A stretch of DNA of 64,000 nt from Neelides folsomi (GCA_034687125.1 JAQGBZ010000143.1:1-64000), one strand, 5' to 3'. Positions 34,136 through 47,019 are shown, counted from the stretch's first letter. Translations and numbers: made by a program. Notes: generated from the letters alone by a model not told the origin.

Positions 34136-36686
34136 GCATGTCTCGGGATAATCATTTCCTTGCTCAGGTTTAAAGAAGATAAATTATTCCTTTATTTAAT
34201 TAAGCATTTGGATTTATTCCGTTTGTCATTACATTTGGTACTGACGGAGGTCTTTTAATATTGAACAGTATGAATTGGGATTAAAATAACCAATTTGTCA
34301 AAACCATACTAAATCATTCAAAAACAGAATTAAAACCACAATATGACTGACAATGAATTAAACCTAACCCATAAATTGAATGACCCAAAACTGCAGGGTT
34401 CCTTTGAAATAACTCAAATAAGGAAAAGCGCAATCAATCTTTTTGGCTTTTTTTCATTCTAAAAAGACCAAAACACTATTCAAGTGTTTATACCAAAAGG
34501 CACTTAATTTCATCCTATATGGGATTTATAATGGACTTATACCATACTATAGTATATAGTGTAATATTGTATAATAGTATAATAAATAGTAAGTTGCGAA
34601 TACTGTAGGTTCCAATAGTGTTTATAAATTAAATTGGCTTTTCTGGAAAATGCATTTACAAAATTATTTCCAGCTTGGGTTAGGCAATGCGAATGTGGAA
34701 AGGGAAAGAATGAAAAATGACCAGTTTGGAATTTGGTCAATTTCACACCTTTTTTCCCATCTTGCTTCTTTCACCATACCATACATCTTGTACATATACA
34801 TCTTGTATGGTATATACAGGATGTATGGTAAGTAAAAGGTCTTAAGTTAAATGATTCCTACATGGATGGGATTTTCCTCCGTGGTGTTTTCTTTAAAAGA
34901 AGATCGCCACCCAATGTAAAACTATAAGGAAGCAAAAGAGCTGTCAGACCAAAACGTTTCCTCTTGAAATATCTCTCAAATTTATTTTCCTGAGGGAAAC
35001 TTATTGCTTTTCTTTATTGTCCATAAGCTCCCCATGAGTGTCAGCTGGGGGAAAGCAGCACAGATTTTTTATACACCAAAATTTGGATGGGAACTGGAGG
35101 TTACAAAGAGAGAAAGATAAAGTTGGTCCTGGATGACTCTCCCATTTAAAGATAAGCACTTAAACATACAAGTTAAGTATACTATATGTATATTACATAC
35201 ATATAAAGTATCTAATATAGGTAACAAGGTGGATGTCTTCCCCCTCATATAAATTCATATAAATAGGAGCATAACTTGAATATAATTCTCAAACGATCTT
35301 CTTAATATCAACTTAAAATGTCGCCCCTGTACAGTTTTGGAAGTTTTGAAGAATGAAATGCCATTAAAACCTTATGCTTAACTATATGGATATGTGCCTA
35401 TCACTATGTATGGTACATGTATTTATAAGTATTTTTGTATATGTATTTATATTCACCTAATACAGATACTTATCCATACGGATAATATATGTATTATAAA
35501 ATTGTATAGAAATTTTGTGTAAAAAAGAGATTATATGCGAAAGATTATGTTATTAGAATTTTTGAAAGCTTTATGCAAACCCTTTAGGGTGAAATTTTGT
35601 ATGAATCAAAATTCCATCATTTTCTGTTTTTTTATCATTTATTACGTAAACTGAATTTTAAACTTTCTTTATAAATCTCCTTAGTTAAGCTCTTTATGCT
35701 CTTAATCTTTATGTAATTTAATTTAGTGTTATTTCCATGTTTGTTCCTCTCTTCAGAGGTTTTCTGTATGAAAGGAACACTTAAGAGTTAATTAATGAAT
35801 GTTGCGGCTTCGGTTATCCTTTATTATTTTATTATACGGTAATTCGTATGGATTAAATTTCATCACATATAGTACATACATTATATGGGTGATATAGCCA
35901 AAAATGTATGCATGAATGTTGTTCCATAGGACATTAATCATTCAGTATTGAATTGAACAAAGATATTTATTTGGTTGCATACAAAGTGAAGAAGAATGTT
36001 GATCTAATATTAACGTTCATGTGCATTTAAATATTCCCATTTGATGTTTATAAATGTGAATTTGATCAAAGGCTATCTCTACAATGGACAATGGACAATG
36101 GACAACGAAAACTTTTGTGAGAACTTGAATTGAAGCGAATTGAGAGAGTTTTGTTAGTTAAATCAATATTAACTTTCACCAATTCCTCTTTAATTGGACA
36201 TGATCATTGACCATTTGAATTAATTATTATGAAATAGATGGGAAAGGAACAGCAATTCCCTTCACTACATTTACTACCAGATTGAACAAAAGAAACTTTA
36301 GACAAGTTTAGACAAGTGAATAAACATTTGCCTTCAATTACAATAAACACGAACAAATGAAAGATCTTTATTTTCTTTCAATTTCAATTAATGGTAAAAA
36401 TCATTAATTAGAAATAATAGTAATTAGAGATAATTCTTAATTATATTATATAAATATTAAATACAAAACACTATGTAAAACACTTGCCCTTAATAATCAT
36501 TGTGTTCGTTAATTTTAAAAGTTGTAAATTGATATTCCATAATGTATTCAATTTCAATTATTTTCAATTTAATTCAATTCAATTCAATTAATTTAACCAC
36601 TGGCTGGATTCAAAATAAATAGCACTTTAATGATTTGAAATAGAATATTGAGATATTGGATTTCCTAATTAAATTTAAAATTTCAG

Positions 36687-39600
36687 GTTCCTTCTTCTTT
36701 CATTCAAAGTGAATCGATTTTACACCCCATCGATGTGTCTATTTGGGATCGTCGGGAACATTGTCTCGTTGGTCGTATTTTCCAAATCGACGAACCATCG
36801 ATCACTTTCTTCTTCCTACTACTTGTCGGCTCTTGCCATCAGCGACACGGGATTCCTCATCAATCTCCTTGTGTCATGGTTTGAAGAGATTGGCTATTCG
36901 ACCATTTCCATCGGTCTTCTCTGTCCACTCATCATTTACCTCTCGCAAATCTCTTGCTTTCTTTCTGTTTGGTTCACTGTGGCTTTCACAGTTGAGAGAT
37001 TCTTCGCTGTTTGCTATCCACTCACTCGACCGAGGGTTTGCACCGTGGCGAGGGCAAGAAAAGTAAAGCATAATTTAATTAATTATTGGTTAATTTAATT
37101 TAATTAATTCTGGTTAATTAATATGCAAAACGATCAAAGGAATTAATATCTTCAAAATGATCAAAGGAATTAATAAATGAATGAATAATTACCGAATTAA
37201 AATTAAATCAATATTAGAACAACTAACACTAATAGAATATTAATTAATTAATTACTAATAGAATTACATCCACTAATTATAACTTTCCAGATCATAGCGG
37301 GAATTGTCTTCATAGGCCTTGTAGCCTTCATTTATGTTCTGGTCATTGCAAGATCTTTGGAAATTGTCTATCCAACAGGGGAAGATGAAGAGGAATATTC
37401 CAATAGAACTTCTCAACACTCACAAGTAAACCCATTTAAACAATGTTAAATCCTACAATGATTTGACACATGTATTATGTCAACTATGATAAATCCCATA
37501 AAGCACATCATTGACAAAATGCTTCATTTTACGCTTCCAATAAAAATGTTGAATTATTTTCAGAATGTGACAAGTGAAAACAAAACGCAGTTTACATGTA
37601 AGATCCTAAACTTTAAAAAATATTCAAATAGCATAAAATGTTATACATTTTATACATATGTATTCTGTATACCTAAATATGTATATACATATTGTAATAT
37701 AAATAAAGTATTTAAATTTAACTGACAATGAAGTTGAGTGATAGAATATTTTCTTCTTTTCAAGCTCTGAACATCACTGAAGTTGAAAGGGAAAAAGGAG
37801 AAATACTGCGTGTTTGCACCGTTCCTGTAGAATATCATTTCTTTTCCAACATTGCCAACTACGTAGATTCCTCCTTCACTCTTGTCATTCCCTTCCTCAT
37901 CATTTCCAGTCTCAACATCAAGATCGCCATTTGCGTTTGGCAACTCAAACGCCAAAGGAAGAAGATGACCGCCGAGGGGAATCTGACTAAGTCGAGGAAA
38001 AACCCGGGCTGTGTAAAACTCGACGGGGAGACGGAGGAAGACGGAGATGAAGATTCCCATCATCATAATCCGAATCTCAAGGGGTGGCGCGTAGTGCGGA
38101 ATACAATTAAATTCCTCCGGCCCTTCCCGAGTCCCAAAAGGAGAGAAGATGATTATTCAGATCAGCCATCTCCTAATGGTTCCTCTGCCGCTTTCCAAGA
38201 TTCAAATAATGTCTTAACCCAACTCCGTTCAACGGTGGTCAGACGAGTGAGGGGAAAGAAAAGGAAGGGAAACTCAACAATTGCGGAATCTCGAGTGACC
38301 AAAATGCTCCTGTTGGTTTCTACAGTCTTTTTGGTCCTCAACACTCCCGCTCATCTCATCCGATTGTTTATGCTCTTTCAGGTGAAAAATCGAGAATTTA
38401 ATCATTCATGGTTCCCTAGTTAAATACACAAGACTCCAAAATTCCCATCAATTTAATTAATCATAAATCATTTTTGGGTTGATTAAAGGTATAAATAAAT
38501 AATGATACTTATTGTATCAGTATTTATCTATCAGCTATCACTATCATTCTTATGAAAATACAGTTGAAGAGTATTGATGATGGTTAGAAACATTTGAGCT
38601 CTTTGAAGAATTTTTATGAAACAAATAGGAAATGATATTTTTGATGAAACAAATGCAGGAAATTCCATTTATTTAGAAGTTCACCAGACTGGGAATTTCA
38701 GCCTGGGGGTTAAAAAGCACTTAAACATTGACATAGATTTTGAATGTCTGGATAAAATTTTCATTTTAAAATAATAAACATTATAAATATTAAATAAGTA
38801 TTCAATAAAGAACCTTATTTTTAATTTAATTTTCTTCTTATGATGTCGAAGATAACTAAAAAGACTAAAGATATTTAGGGATTTTTTTTTAAAATCTTCT
38901 AAGATTTGGACTTTACTATGAGTGAGAAGAAGCTTTAGATGTTTGAGAAAGGATCAGAATGATTGAAAGAGGAATGTGATTTTCTTTTCTTTCAGTGAGA
39001 GTGAATTGTAAAGAGTGAAAGGAAAATGAAGCCTTTGAAGTAAATATCTGTCAGTTAGGATATTTATGTAAAGTGTAGATCAATCCAAACTTTCAAAACT
39101 TTACCCATATAATAAAAATGAATAATAGCTATACAATATACCATTATACAATATATAATACAAATACATATACATACTGGAAAGAGATACAAATTCATAG
39201 AAGTAGAAACTTACAAACCAAAACTTATTGTTAGGTAGAGCTTGGAACTTTGAAAATATATTACCAAAAAAATGAAAAAATAAGGAGTAAATCAATTGAA
39301 GTCCTAGATGAGTTTCTACACATCTTCACTACACACAAATATTATTGTACTATGTAAGAAGTCTACTATGGAATTCAATGGAGTTACGAGTTGCGATATA
39401 CGAAAAAGTTATTTGAACATGCAATGTTAGAAATAAGTTATCTGGGAAGATTAATTTTGAAAGAATCGTAAAAAGAAGGTTGAACACAAAACACGATGAA
39501 TTGAAAAGGAAGACCAAAGTTGGATCAGACGTCTGTTTTGATAAATTTCTCCCATTTCGGACATTTAACACATATTTTATTAAGTGAATAAAAGTGCCCA

Positions 39601-41481
39601 GTGAGACAAAACTTGCCTCGTAAATGGCCAAATGGCCACTGTTTTGCCTGTGATTGGCAAAAGCATGAGAATTGGTGGATTTTGATGGCCAGTTGACCAG
39701 CATAAATTTTATAGATGGCAACGAATGTTTTTTTAAGTGTTAAGCGTGGCCAACTTATTTGATGACCAGCTACCAAAAAGCCATCATTGGGCAATTACAA
39801 AATTGCCATCAAATTTACATAAGCCAGTATAAGCCATGAATGCCCCATCATGCCTAATCCATTTCTTTTAAATGCTCGTTTTTATGTTGAATTGGCCATT
39901 AAAGGGCAACTGTTTCCCAACTATTTCTAAATATCAGCATTTGGGGATGTCATAAGTTAGCTTTTGGAGGGACAAGATTATTCCTGTCTGGTGGTGAAGT
40001 TGAGGCTGTAGAAGTTTTTTTATTGTAAATTCATTATTAATTCTTTCAATCAAATTAAGTTAAATCCGTGTTCCAATTTAATTATATAGTTGTAAAGTTT
40101 TTGAGTGACGGAAGTATTATTGGAAGTGTTCCGATTAATTGGATTGTGTATTCTGATACTAAAGGTAATATTTTTTAAATCATTTTAAATTGAAAATATT
40201 TAAATATGTAGATAATATATCTCATGCTAATTAAAAAAAATGTCGTTCACATATATTTTAGAAAGCTTGTTGAAGGCAAATCAATATTGCTTGAAAATCG
40301 AAACTTTAAACCGATCTGATATTGAAGTGACCGATGTGGAACAAGGACGTCTAAGAGCAAGAAATCTGAAAATCAATTATGATTATAACACAAAATTTAA
40401 GGACATTTAAATTAATATTTAATTTTAAAATTTATAGATGGAAACGAATCATAAGTTTCAGTAATCGATGTTGAATTTTCAACGGGTCGTAAAACAAAAT
40501 GTAGCTGTTTCATAATTAAATATTTAGGTATATGTAAAATAATTTTACTCTACATATATTTTTTGTATTCCACATTGTTCTGAAATTAAATAAACTGTCT
40601 ACCTAATTATTATAATTATTTAAATTTCATAATTCCCATATTCCATAATTCCATAAACGCTTAATAAATGCATTTTCAGTGCGAAAGTAGTGCTATTCTA
40701 GTTTGCATTGCTGGCAAAACCGTTGCAAAACAGTGGCACATTGATGGGGCTCTAGTGGCCATTGGCCACTAGTTGCCACTCAAAGGCCGCTTTGACAAAA
40801 CTATGGCATGGCCACTAATGTTGGCCATCGTTAGCATGTACATGGCACTCAAACTCCACGAATGTCTCACTGTGAGAGAAATTGAGCGCAATAAACTATT
40901 CAATTCAATTTACTTATTCTACCCTGGCCTTTTTCCAATTTAGCATATTCTAAAAAAAAACTCAAATTAATTAACTCTTGATAAATTAACTGAATTGAGT
41001 CTTAATTAATTAATTAATTCTTAAATTAATTGTATCTTATAAAATTAATTATTTTAATACACTAGTTGATATTTATTTTAAATTATAGTTAATCTGGTCA
41101 AAAGAACGTCGTTCGCCAGAATTCTACGGAGCTCAACAATGGTCCAACATCCTTTTCAATACCAATTTCAGTGTCAATTTCATCTTGTATTGTCTCTCTG
41201 GGAGGAATTTCCGCGAGTCCTTAAAGACCATTTGTCTCGGAGATGGGAAATTCCGAATAAAGGGGAAACGTTCAACTTGGAAAGAAAGATGCAATAGCCG
41301 AAGGACCAACGAAATACCTCTAGACATTTTCCCATCCCCAACCGAGTTAAAAAGAAGGGATGATATTCGACCTCAATCCAATTCACATGAGAGTTCTCGA
41401 ATTAAATGCACCAAATCCAGGCGCAGTAATACAAATGAATCAAATTTTGAAACAGAAATTGAACTTTGTACTGTGCCCTAA
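36687..41481 (+). CDS. Class A (rhodopsin-like) peptide-type GPCR, N-terminal exon not found
   Basis: Seven-transmembrane receptor at the cell surface. Exons: 36687-37062, 37291-37425, 37564-37597, 37765-38381, 41089-41481; phases agree and give 517 residues from the first complete codon. The first exon starts in mid-codon, so at least one upstream exon is missing. TM1 has the GIVGN motif, TM2 LSALAISDTG, and TM3 ends ERFFAVCYP in place of DRY. Extracellular loop 2 has four N-glycosylation sequons (NRT, NVT, NKT, NIT) and the conserved cysteine (RVCTVP). Loop 3 inside the cell is long and basic (about 115 residues). TM6 is KMLLLVSTVFLVLNTPAHLI. TM7 reads NFSVNFILYCLSGRNFRE, with NFILY in place of NPxxY. 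The pattern resembles arthropod neuropeptide receptors related to TRH/CNMamide/FMRFamide types; the ligand cannot be assigned. Confidence 0.85.
39597..40874. mobile_element. TGGCCA-rich inverted-repeat element in the last GPCR intron
   Basis: The 2.7-kb intron between TM6 and TM7 contains a segment bounded by CCCAGTGAGACA (39597-39608) and, inverted, TGTCTCACTGTG (40863-40874). Inside are nine copies of TGGCCA, clustered near both ends. They include a 21-base near-perfect palindrome at 40752-40772 (CTAGTGGCCA and its complement around one base). Such subterminal motif arrays are typical of transposase-binding sites in cut-and-paste elements. A 56-codon frame starting MSFTYILESLLKANQ (40240-40410) is the only coding hint. 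No target-site duplication is evident, so the superfamily is open. Confidence 0.5.
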
Positions 41482-41537
41482 CCTAAACCTACCATTAAAC
41501 CTCTTTCGTCTTTTCTCGATCCTTTCAAATTCCTTCA

Positions 41538-41543
41538 AATAAA
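41538..41543 (+). terminator. Candidate poly(A) signal of the GPCR gene
   Basis: AATAAA lies 57 bp after the GPCR stop codon at 41481, a normal spacing for a short 3' untranslated region. Confidence 0.5.
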
Positions 41544-41559
41544 TATAAGGTGTGTAATT

Positions 41560-42240
41560 TAAGACATTTTAATTAATTTTATTAGTTTTGCAGAATAAGT
41601 GATATTGGAGAATATGACTATTTTTGTATTATTTATTTATTAATTGTATTTATAATATTTACGTATCTATTCTTTTTTGTTATATTCAATATAATATTAT
41701 CATATTTTATATTTAAGTATATTGTAAATATGAACATTTATCATTATGACATGTTATTAATTAAGTGTAGGATTTTGTGTCAATTTGTTGGGAATGAGTA
41801 TAATAAATACTGGTGGGAAAAAAGGATAAAGAACTATTGGAACAAGTTAAAGAATTGTTCCAGAATTGGGAAAAGTTCCAAGTCTTCCAAAAAGAAAGAG
41901 AATTCTTATAAATACAAAATACAATTATAAGTTCTTATAAGTAGGTGATATAATGTATTGATAACCGAACTTTGGGTTGGTATGAAAGAAAGTTAAAGAA
42001 TAACGTGATAAATTAATTTACCAATACCAATGTTGTCGTATTTGTGATTCAATGCTTACCACGTTTTTATCATAAATATTAAATATAAAAATTGAATATA
42101 AAAATTAGAGATAAAAATTGAATTAAGAGAAAATGTAGTTTAACAATTGATATAATCTCTTTCAAATTAAGTATATTAATTATTAAAACTAATCATTACA
42201 GATACACGAATATAACCAAGATTAAGAATTTAAGGAATAA
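41560..42240. other. AT-rich spacer between the GPCR and the Merlin element
   Basis: No gene, RNA or repeat of note was recognised. A plus-strand frame at about 41730-41930 is lysine/asparagine-rich low-complexity sequence and is not supported. Confidence 0.5.
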
Positions 42241-43790
42241 GTTCACTATACTGGCGCAAAGACTTTTGTTGGTTTTTTATATGTATTTTAGTCAAGTTAA
42301 TAGTGCTGATCACGAATCTGAAGTCCATTAGTGCAAAATTAAATTAAGAGTAACGAGAGGTCAGAACATTTAAATTTAAATTTAATTCAAATTATTTTTA
42401 GTCATCTTGCTCACTAGCGCTAACTTCATCATCATTATCTCTAACAACGTTATCTGGAAAATATAACGTAGAAGCGTAAGTACAGAACAAATCAAACTTA
42501 TGAATATTGAGGGTAGAAGTTTTCTTACAAAACATATATTTAGCTAGGTAGCCTGGAAGAAATTTTTTCCTATAGGAAGTTGGAGCCGAGGCTTTAGCGT
42601 GGCGCCAAGTTCCTTCAATGGAATTTGTGTGCACTCCTGAAATAGGATCCTTAAAATTAATTGAGTAATTGACCTGAAGAACAATGTAGTCAGAGTCATT
42701 TTGTAGGTCATTGTAACCCTTCCATTTATCAGAATAAATTATTGTGCCGGGATTGATCCATTTCTTGACACAAGCAAGAAGAGTCGAATTGTCCCTTTTC
42801 TCTACAACTTCCATGAATAGACGTCCGGTATCTCGTTCTATTCCTCCAAAAACCCAGGCCCCTTCGACGCGATGTCCGCGATGGTATTTCCGCTTCCCAA
42901 ATTTCGACTCATCTATTTCGATACTATATAAGCACTAAAATAAATGCATGCACACATTTTTAACCTAAACTAAACTAAAATAGTAAAGGATAAAAATACA
43001 TAAATAAAGCAAAAGCACATACATTGAACCGACACCACCAATTTTCTCTCCCTTTTCGATCATTGCATCGAACACCACTTCTCTGCAAAAGCAACTCCAG
43101 TCAACGGCAATTCTATGAGCGATTTTACATTGGAGGGCGATCGATTTCAAAGGTATTTTTTCAACCCAAAGATTGACAAATGAAAGAATCTGCCAAAGTT
43201 CTAGTTTAGATCCAGCAAAGATAGTTCCTTTTTTATTCCTTGCCTAAATTAATAATGGAATTTAAAATATTAATTATAAAATAATAAAATATAAACAAAG
43301 TTAAAATATGAATAAAACTTATGAATAAGTACATCGGACGAGCTTTCTATGCAAGAAAAACGGAATTCATCCTTTTGGCAGGAATCTTTTCTTAAAATTT
43401 GTTTCCCATTTCAAGATGAGTTAGGGCATTCTAACTCTCCTGATTTAGGAATTAAACCTAATATTTGAACGTTTTCTATTATAGAATTATTTAAATTCCA
43501 ATTAAAAATAGTTCTCAAATTGATTGAAACCAATAGAGAAAATGAAAACGGGAGTTGAGGGAAAGTGAGTGAGAGGAAAGAGGAAGGAAACCGAAGGAAA
43601 TGCATGGTATAGTTAGAAACCGCGCAATTCAATCAGACCACTGAAACTGAAATTAACCTAATTTAATCCATCTATAACTCAGTAATCGTAATTTTTCACC
43701 ACTAACCGATTTCAGATTCGTGATCCTTGTATGTTAATTAGTACGAAATTGCAAAATTTCACTCTGGCTGGCTTCGCCAACCAAGTGAAC
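42241..43790 (-). mobile_element. Merlin-type DNA transposon with candidate terminal inverted repeats
   Basis: The transposase gene (listed separately) is enclosed by two related 16-base ends facing each other: GTTCACTATACTGGCG at 42241-42256 and, read in reverse from 43790, GTTCACTTGGTTGGCG (12 of 16 identical). The spacing puts them about 150 bp outside the coding region on each side, as expected of a compact Merlin element of about 1.55 kb. I could not find the 8-9-bp target duplication that Merlin normally leaves, so the exact ends are tentative. Confidence 0.5.
42398..43605 (-). CDS. ISXO2-like (Merlin) transposase, three exons, one in-frame stop
   Basis: Cut-and-paste DDE transposase related to bacterial IS1595/IS1016. 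Exons: 43605-43333, 43243-43023 and 42923-42398; the joins keep phase across introns of 89 and 99 bp. Exon 1 carries NWNLNNSIIENVQILGLIPK and the remains of a cysteine-pair zinc motif. Exon 2 has GSKLELWQILSFVNLW and ends KIGGVGS. Exon 3 has SIEIDESKFGKRKYHRGHRV (first D), TIIYSDKWKGY (second D) and HTNSIEGTWRHAK (the E), so the catalytic triad is intact. The tail is acidic. An in-frame TGA at 43413-43411 interrupts the zinc-motif region. Otherwise the frame is clean, suggesting recent loss, a sequencing error, or a different exon boundary. The N-terminal start is provisional. Confidence 0.75.
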
Positions 43791-43803
43791 TTTTGCCGAA
43801 TTT
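43745..43803. repeat. Long imperfect hairpin beside the Merlin element
   Basis: The segment folds on itself around the loop in GGCTTCGCC. The central arms are TTCACTCTGGCTGGC and GCCAACCAAGTGAA, flanked by GCAAAA/TTTTGC and then AAATT/AATTT. Nearly all positions over about 27 bp pair. The 3' arm is the candidate right end of the Merlin element, so this may be a terminal repeat duplicated in inverse orientation. Confidence 0.6.
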
Positions 43804-46800
43804 AAGAATATACGAGATTATACTATTGTATAAGAACATTTAATCTTAATCCCAAATGTATTTAATGCGAATTGCAATCATTAATCTTAAATTTAGCTTA
43901 GCAAATGATTGAAGCCATGTGTCTTCTAACTTTGTTTTTATGAAATTGGAATGGAATTGGGAGAATAGGCCATAAAAGTAAAATATAGTTGGATTGGATA
44001 AGAACTACGCCCAAGAGAGATTTGTGGACTATTTTAATGACAGTTATTGAACAAATGGAGTATAATGGACAGAATGTAATGCGGGATTTAAAGAGACCCA
44101 TAAATAAAAAGAGACCCATAAATAAAATTCTTTTTACACAATTCATCATCATCATAATCTTCTCCACATTACCAATCAGAAAAAGTCCGGTAAATGAATT
44201 GAAATAAACACTTAAGTTGAATTAATAATTATTACTGATCGTAATCATTAATTCAACTATGAATTTAACATTACATTTAAAAAGTTATTTCAATCATTTT
44301 AATGTAAAAATAAAAACTTTTCTATTTACTATATTTAAATATCATTTATTTATTAAAGTGAGCTTAAATGTATTTCATGAATTCATTAACACTTGGCAAA
44401 AAAATTCCTTTGAGTGAAAGGAAGGAAGAGACGAGGAATAAAATAGGAGATAAGATAAAATAGGGAACAAATGTTGTAAATCACAATTTCCTCTACTTGT
44501 TTTTACCTTTTAAAGCTGAGCATTGAAGCGTTGAATGAATGAAGTGGAAAAAGGGAAGAGCAAGTTTCTTCTTTTGCCAAAATACTCAACACGATTAAGA
44601 CCAATTTAATGCCAATTAGTGTTTTCCATATAAGGAGAAAACACCAAATAGTGAATACATTAACAAATGCATAATATCCCATATATTTAAATACTGATAT
44701 TTTGTCTTTCTGTATACTTCAATGGTTAATTTTAACTCCTCAAAAAAGTTAAAATATTTTTGTTAAAAATATTTTTGTTTTAGTAAATATGATTTTTTAA
44801 AAAAATTATTAATATTTTATATTTGTGAAATTGTTTTATGATGCTTTCATTGAATATTGAATAATAATTGAATATTTGGCAGAGTTTTTTTTAGCGAATA
44901 AAATTATTCGCATGAATGAATTAAACCTGTAGGAATGTTGTACATGGAGGTAATACATTCATATTTATTTGAATTATTTGTAAGTACCTAACATGTACGT
45001 AGTTACATGTATGTAATTGTTCCTTGGATAAAGAATTTTTATCATAAAGATAAAGTTTTATGAATCGGAATGTGAGAATGATCGGGACCGAAAAAAAGGA
45101 GTTGTGTAATAATTGGGAGGATGTGAATCAGGATCCACCTGTGGACTCATTTGCATTAAACCTATTTGACATTGAGGGGATTGATTTGAATGAGTTTGCA
45201 ATTTGAGTCAATTGGCAGGTTGAGGGTAGAAGGATAAAGAAAGGTTCGAAATTTATTATAATCACCATCATCACTTCCACCAGAATCACTAGAGGATTTT
45301 ACAAGTGTGAGAAATCCCTTTGTTTCCAACTACAAGACTGTAATCTCCAAAAGTTTTTCATGGTTTCTTCTTAAATGTGAATGAAGATGAAGTATGAAGA
45401 TGATTGGGGTTGCCAGGCTGTCTATCTGGTCCAGTTTTTTGGCCCGAATTCGGCCAGTGTGGCAACGCAGTGGCGGTGTTGAGTCTACCTACCCAAAATG
45501 ACTGACCTTGTCCTTGGCGGAAGCGAAACATTTCATGTGCTTCGGATACCCAAAGGCCCTCGACCTCTTCACAATCCTTTTTTTTCTCTCTTTGTGCTTC
45601 TCTCCATTTTCTCATTTTCCCCGTCTTCGATTCTCTCTCAATTTCTTTCTCAATTTCTCTCTCATTTTCTTTCTGTTTTCAATTGTGGCTAAAGATTGAG
45701 AAAATCTGAGTTAACTTTAAATGGGTTTATAAAAGAGTTAAAAACTGGAATTGCAGTTAATTGAGAATTAACGGTTAATTTTGAAATTTTATATATTAAT
45801 GGTTTTTAGCATGATTTTTAATTGTGTATTATTAATTGTGTGTTTATAATTGTGTGTTTTTAATTGTGATTTTTAGCTTCTCAAAGCTTTATTAGCTTTG
45901 AATTAGTTTAGTTTAAGTGTGTGAGTGTATGTATATCTAAATTGAAAGGATTTAGCTTCCAGACAGAGGCAGGTGGACGAGAATTATCTTATTATCTTGC
46001 CGATTCGCATCATCCAATCAACTTGGCAATTTCCATTGAACTCATTTCCCTCCCCTTCCCAATCGCCGACCATAATTTTGAACTCTCAAAGGGAAGAAGG
46101 TCATTATCATGGATGATATGAATGTGAGATAAAAGGAAAATATCCCTACACGGACCATTCATTATTCATACATACCTACACACATATCTACATGATATGA
46201 ACACATTATGTTCCTCACACACACCTTCTATCCTTTTTTCCAACATCTTGAACAATACAAGGGCTTTAACAGCCAATCTCTTACACTCTTTTTGGATACA
46301 AATTTATTCAACAAATCTCCCAAAATCATCTTTTTACCTTCTTTGACCAAATTTTGAAAGTCAATGCCAAGTGAGAAATATGACTCCTACAACATATGAT
46401 ATCCTTACATATGATTCCCAACCGCATCACTCTTCTATTACCTTAAAAATCTTAAAATCCTAAAAGTTACGATTTAACCATTTTGTATGAATAAACTGAA
46501 TAAATTGATAAATTGGATAAACTGAATATGTCAATAAAGTTAATGTAAATGATATTTTAAGGAAGTTTTTAATTTATTGAATAAGTGTCAATAAAGTCAA
46601 CGTTCAATATTGTATTTGAACTCATCTCTTGCCTTGAGCACAAGGTTCCTTGAGAGGTTATAGACCCAAACAATCATCCACACTTTTAGGAACATAATAT
46701 TCCACTCCTTTGGTCCTATTTTTAAAAATCGGCGGGTTTGGATTAAGAAAGAGCTTAAAGATGTTAAAAAGCATTGGTTGGGTGCAAAGGGCTCTCCGCA

Positions 46801-46935
46801 CTCGCTCACCCCAAACACGTGCAACCTTCACAAGGTGAGGATCTCCATTTTGACGTCCTCACAAGGTTGCGGCTTTATTTAGCTCCCCTTACTCACCCTC
46901 GCCAACTCCCAAAGATATATCATATATCTATATTA

Positions 46936-47019
46936 CATATATCCCTTACATATCCATATATTACGTACACACACTCTCATATATCCCTTACATATCCATA
47001 TATTACGTACACACACTCT
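46936..47019. repeat. 42-bp tandem duplication
   Basis: Two adjacent copies of a 42-bp unit start CATATATCCCTTACATATCC at 46936 and 46978. They contain TTACGTACACACACTCTC and are identical as far as I can read. This indicates recent tandem duplication or slippage. Confidence 0.75.

Larger units (their letters stand above)
31400..36680. other. Gene-poor region upstream of the GPCR
   Basis: Mostly AT-rich sequence. A block at about 32490-32720 is much richer in GC and is open in several frames on both strands; none gives a convincing protein. Small repeats and hairpins are listed separately. The N-terminal coding exon and promoter of the GPCR should lie here, but I could not identify them. Confidence 0.5.

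Noticed and set aside
39525-39794. Minus-strand frame of about 90 codons at the left end of the TGGCCA element
   Set aside because: The frame follows the repeated TGGCCA words (giving repeated W/G/L residues) and crosses the element boundary, so it is not a gene.
42744-42938. Plus-strand frame overlapping the Merlin transposase
   Set aside because: It is a shadow of the transposase coding exon on the other strand.
43411-43413. In-frame TGA of the Merlin transposase as a possible selenocysteine codon
   Set aside because: The TGA is near a cysteine-pair motif, but I see no SECIS-like element downstream and the family uses ordinary cysteines. A plain stop or sequence error is simpler.
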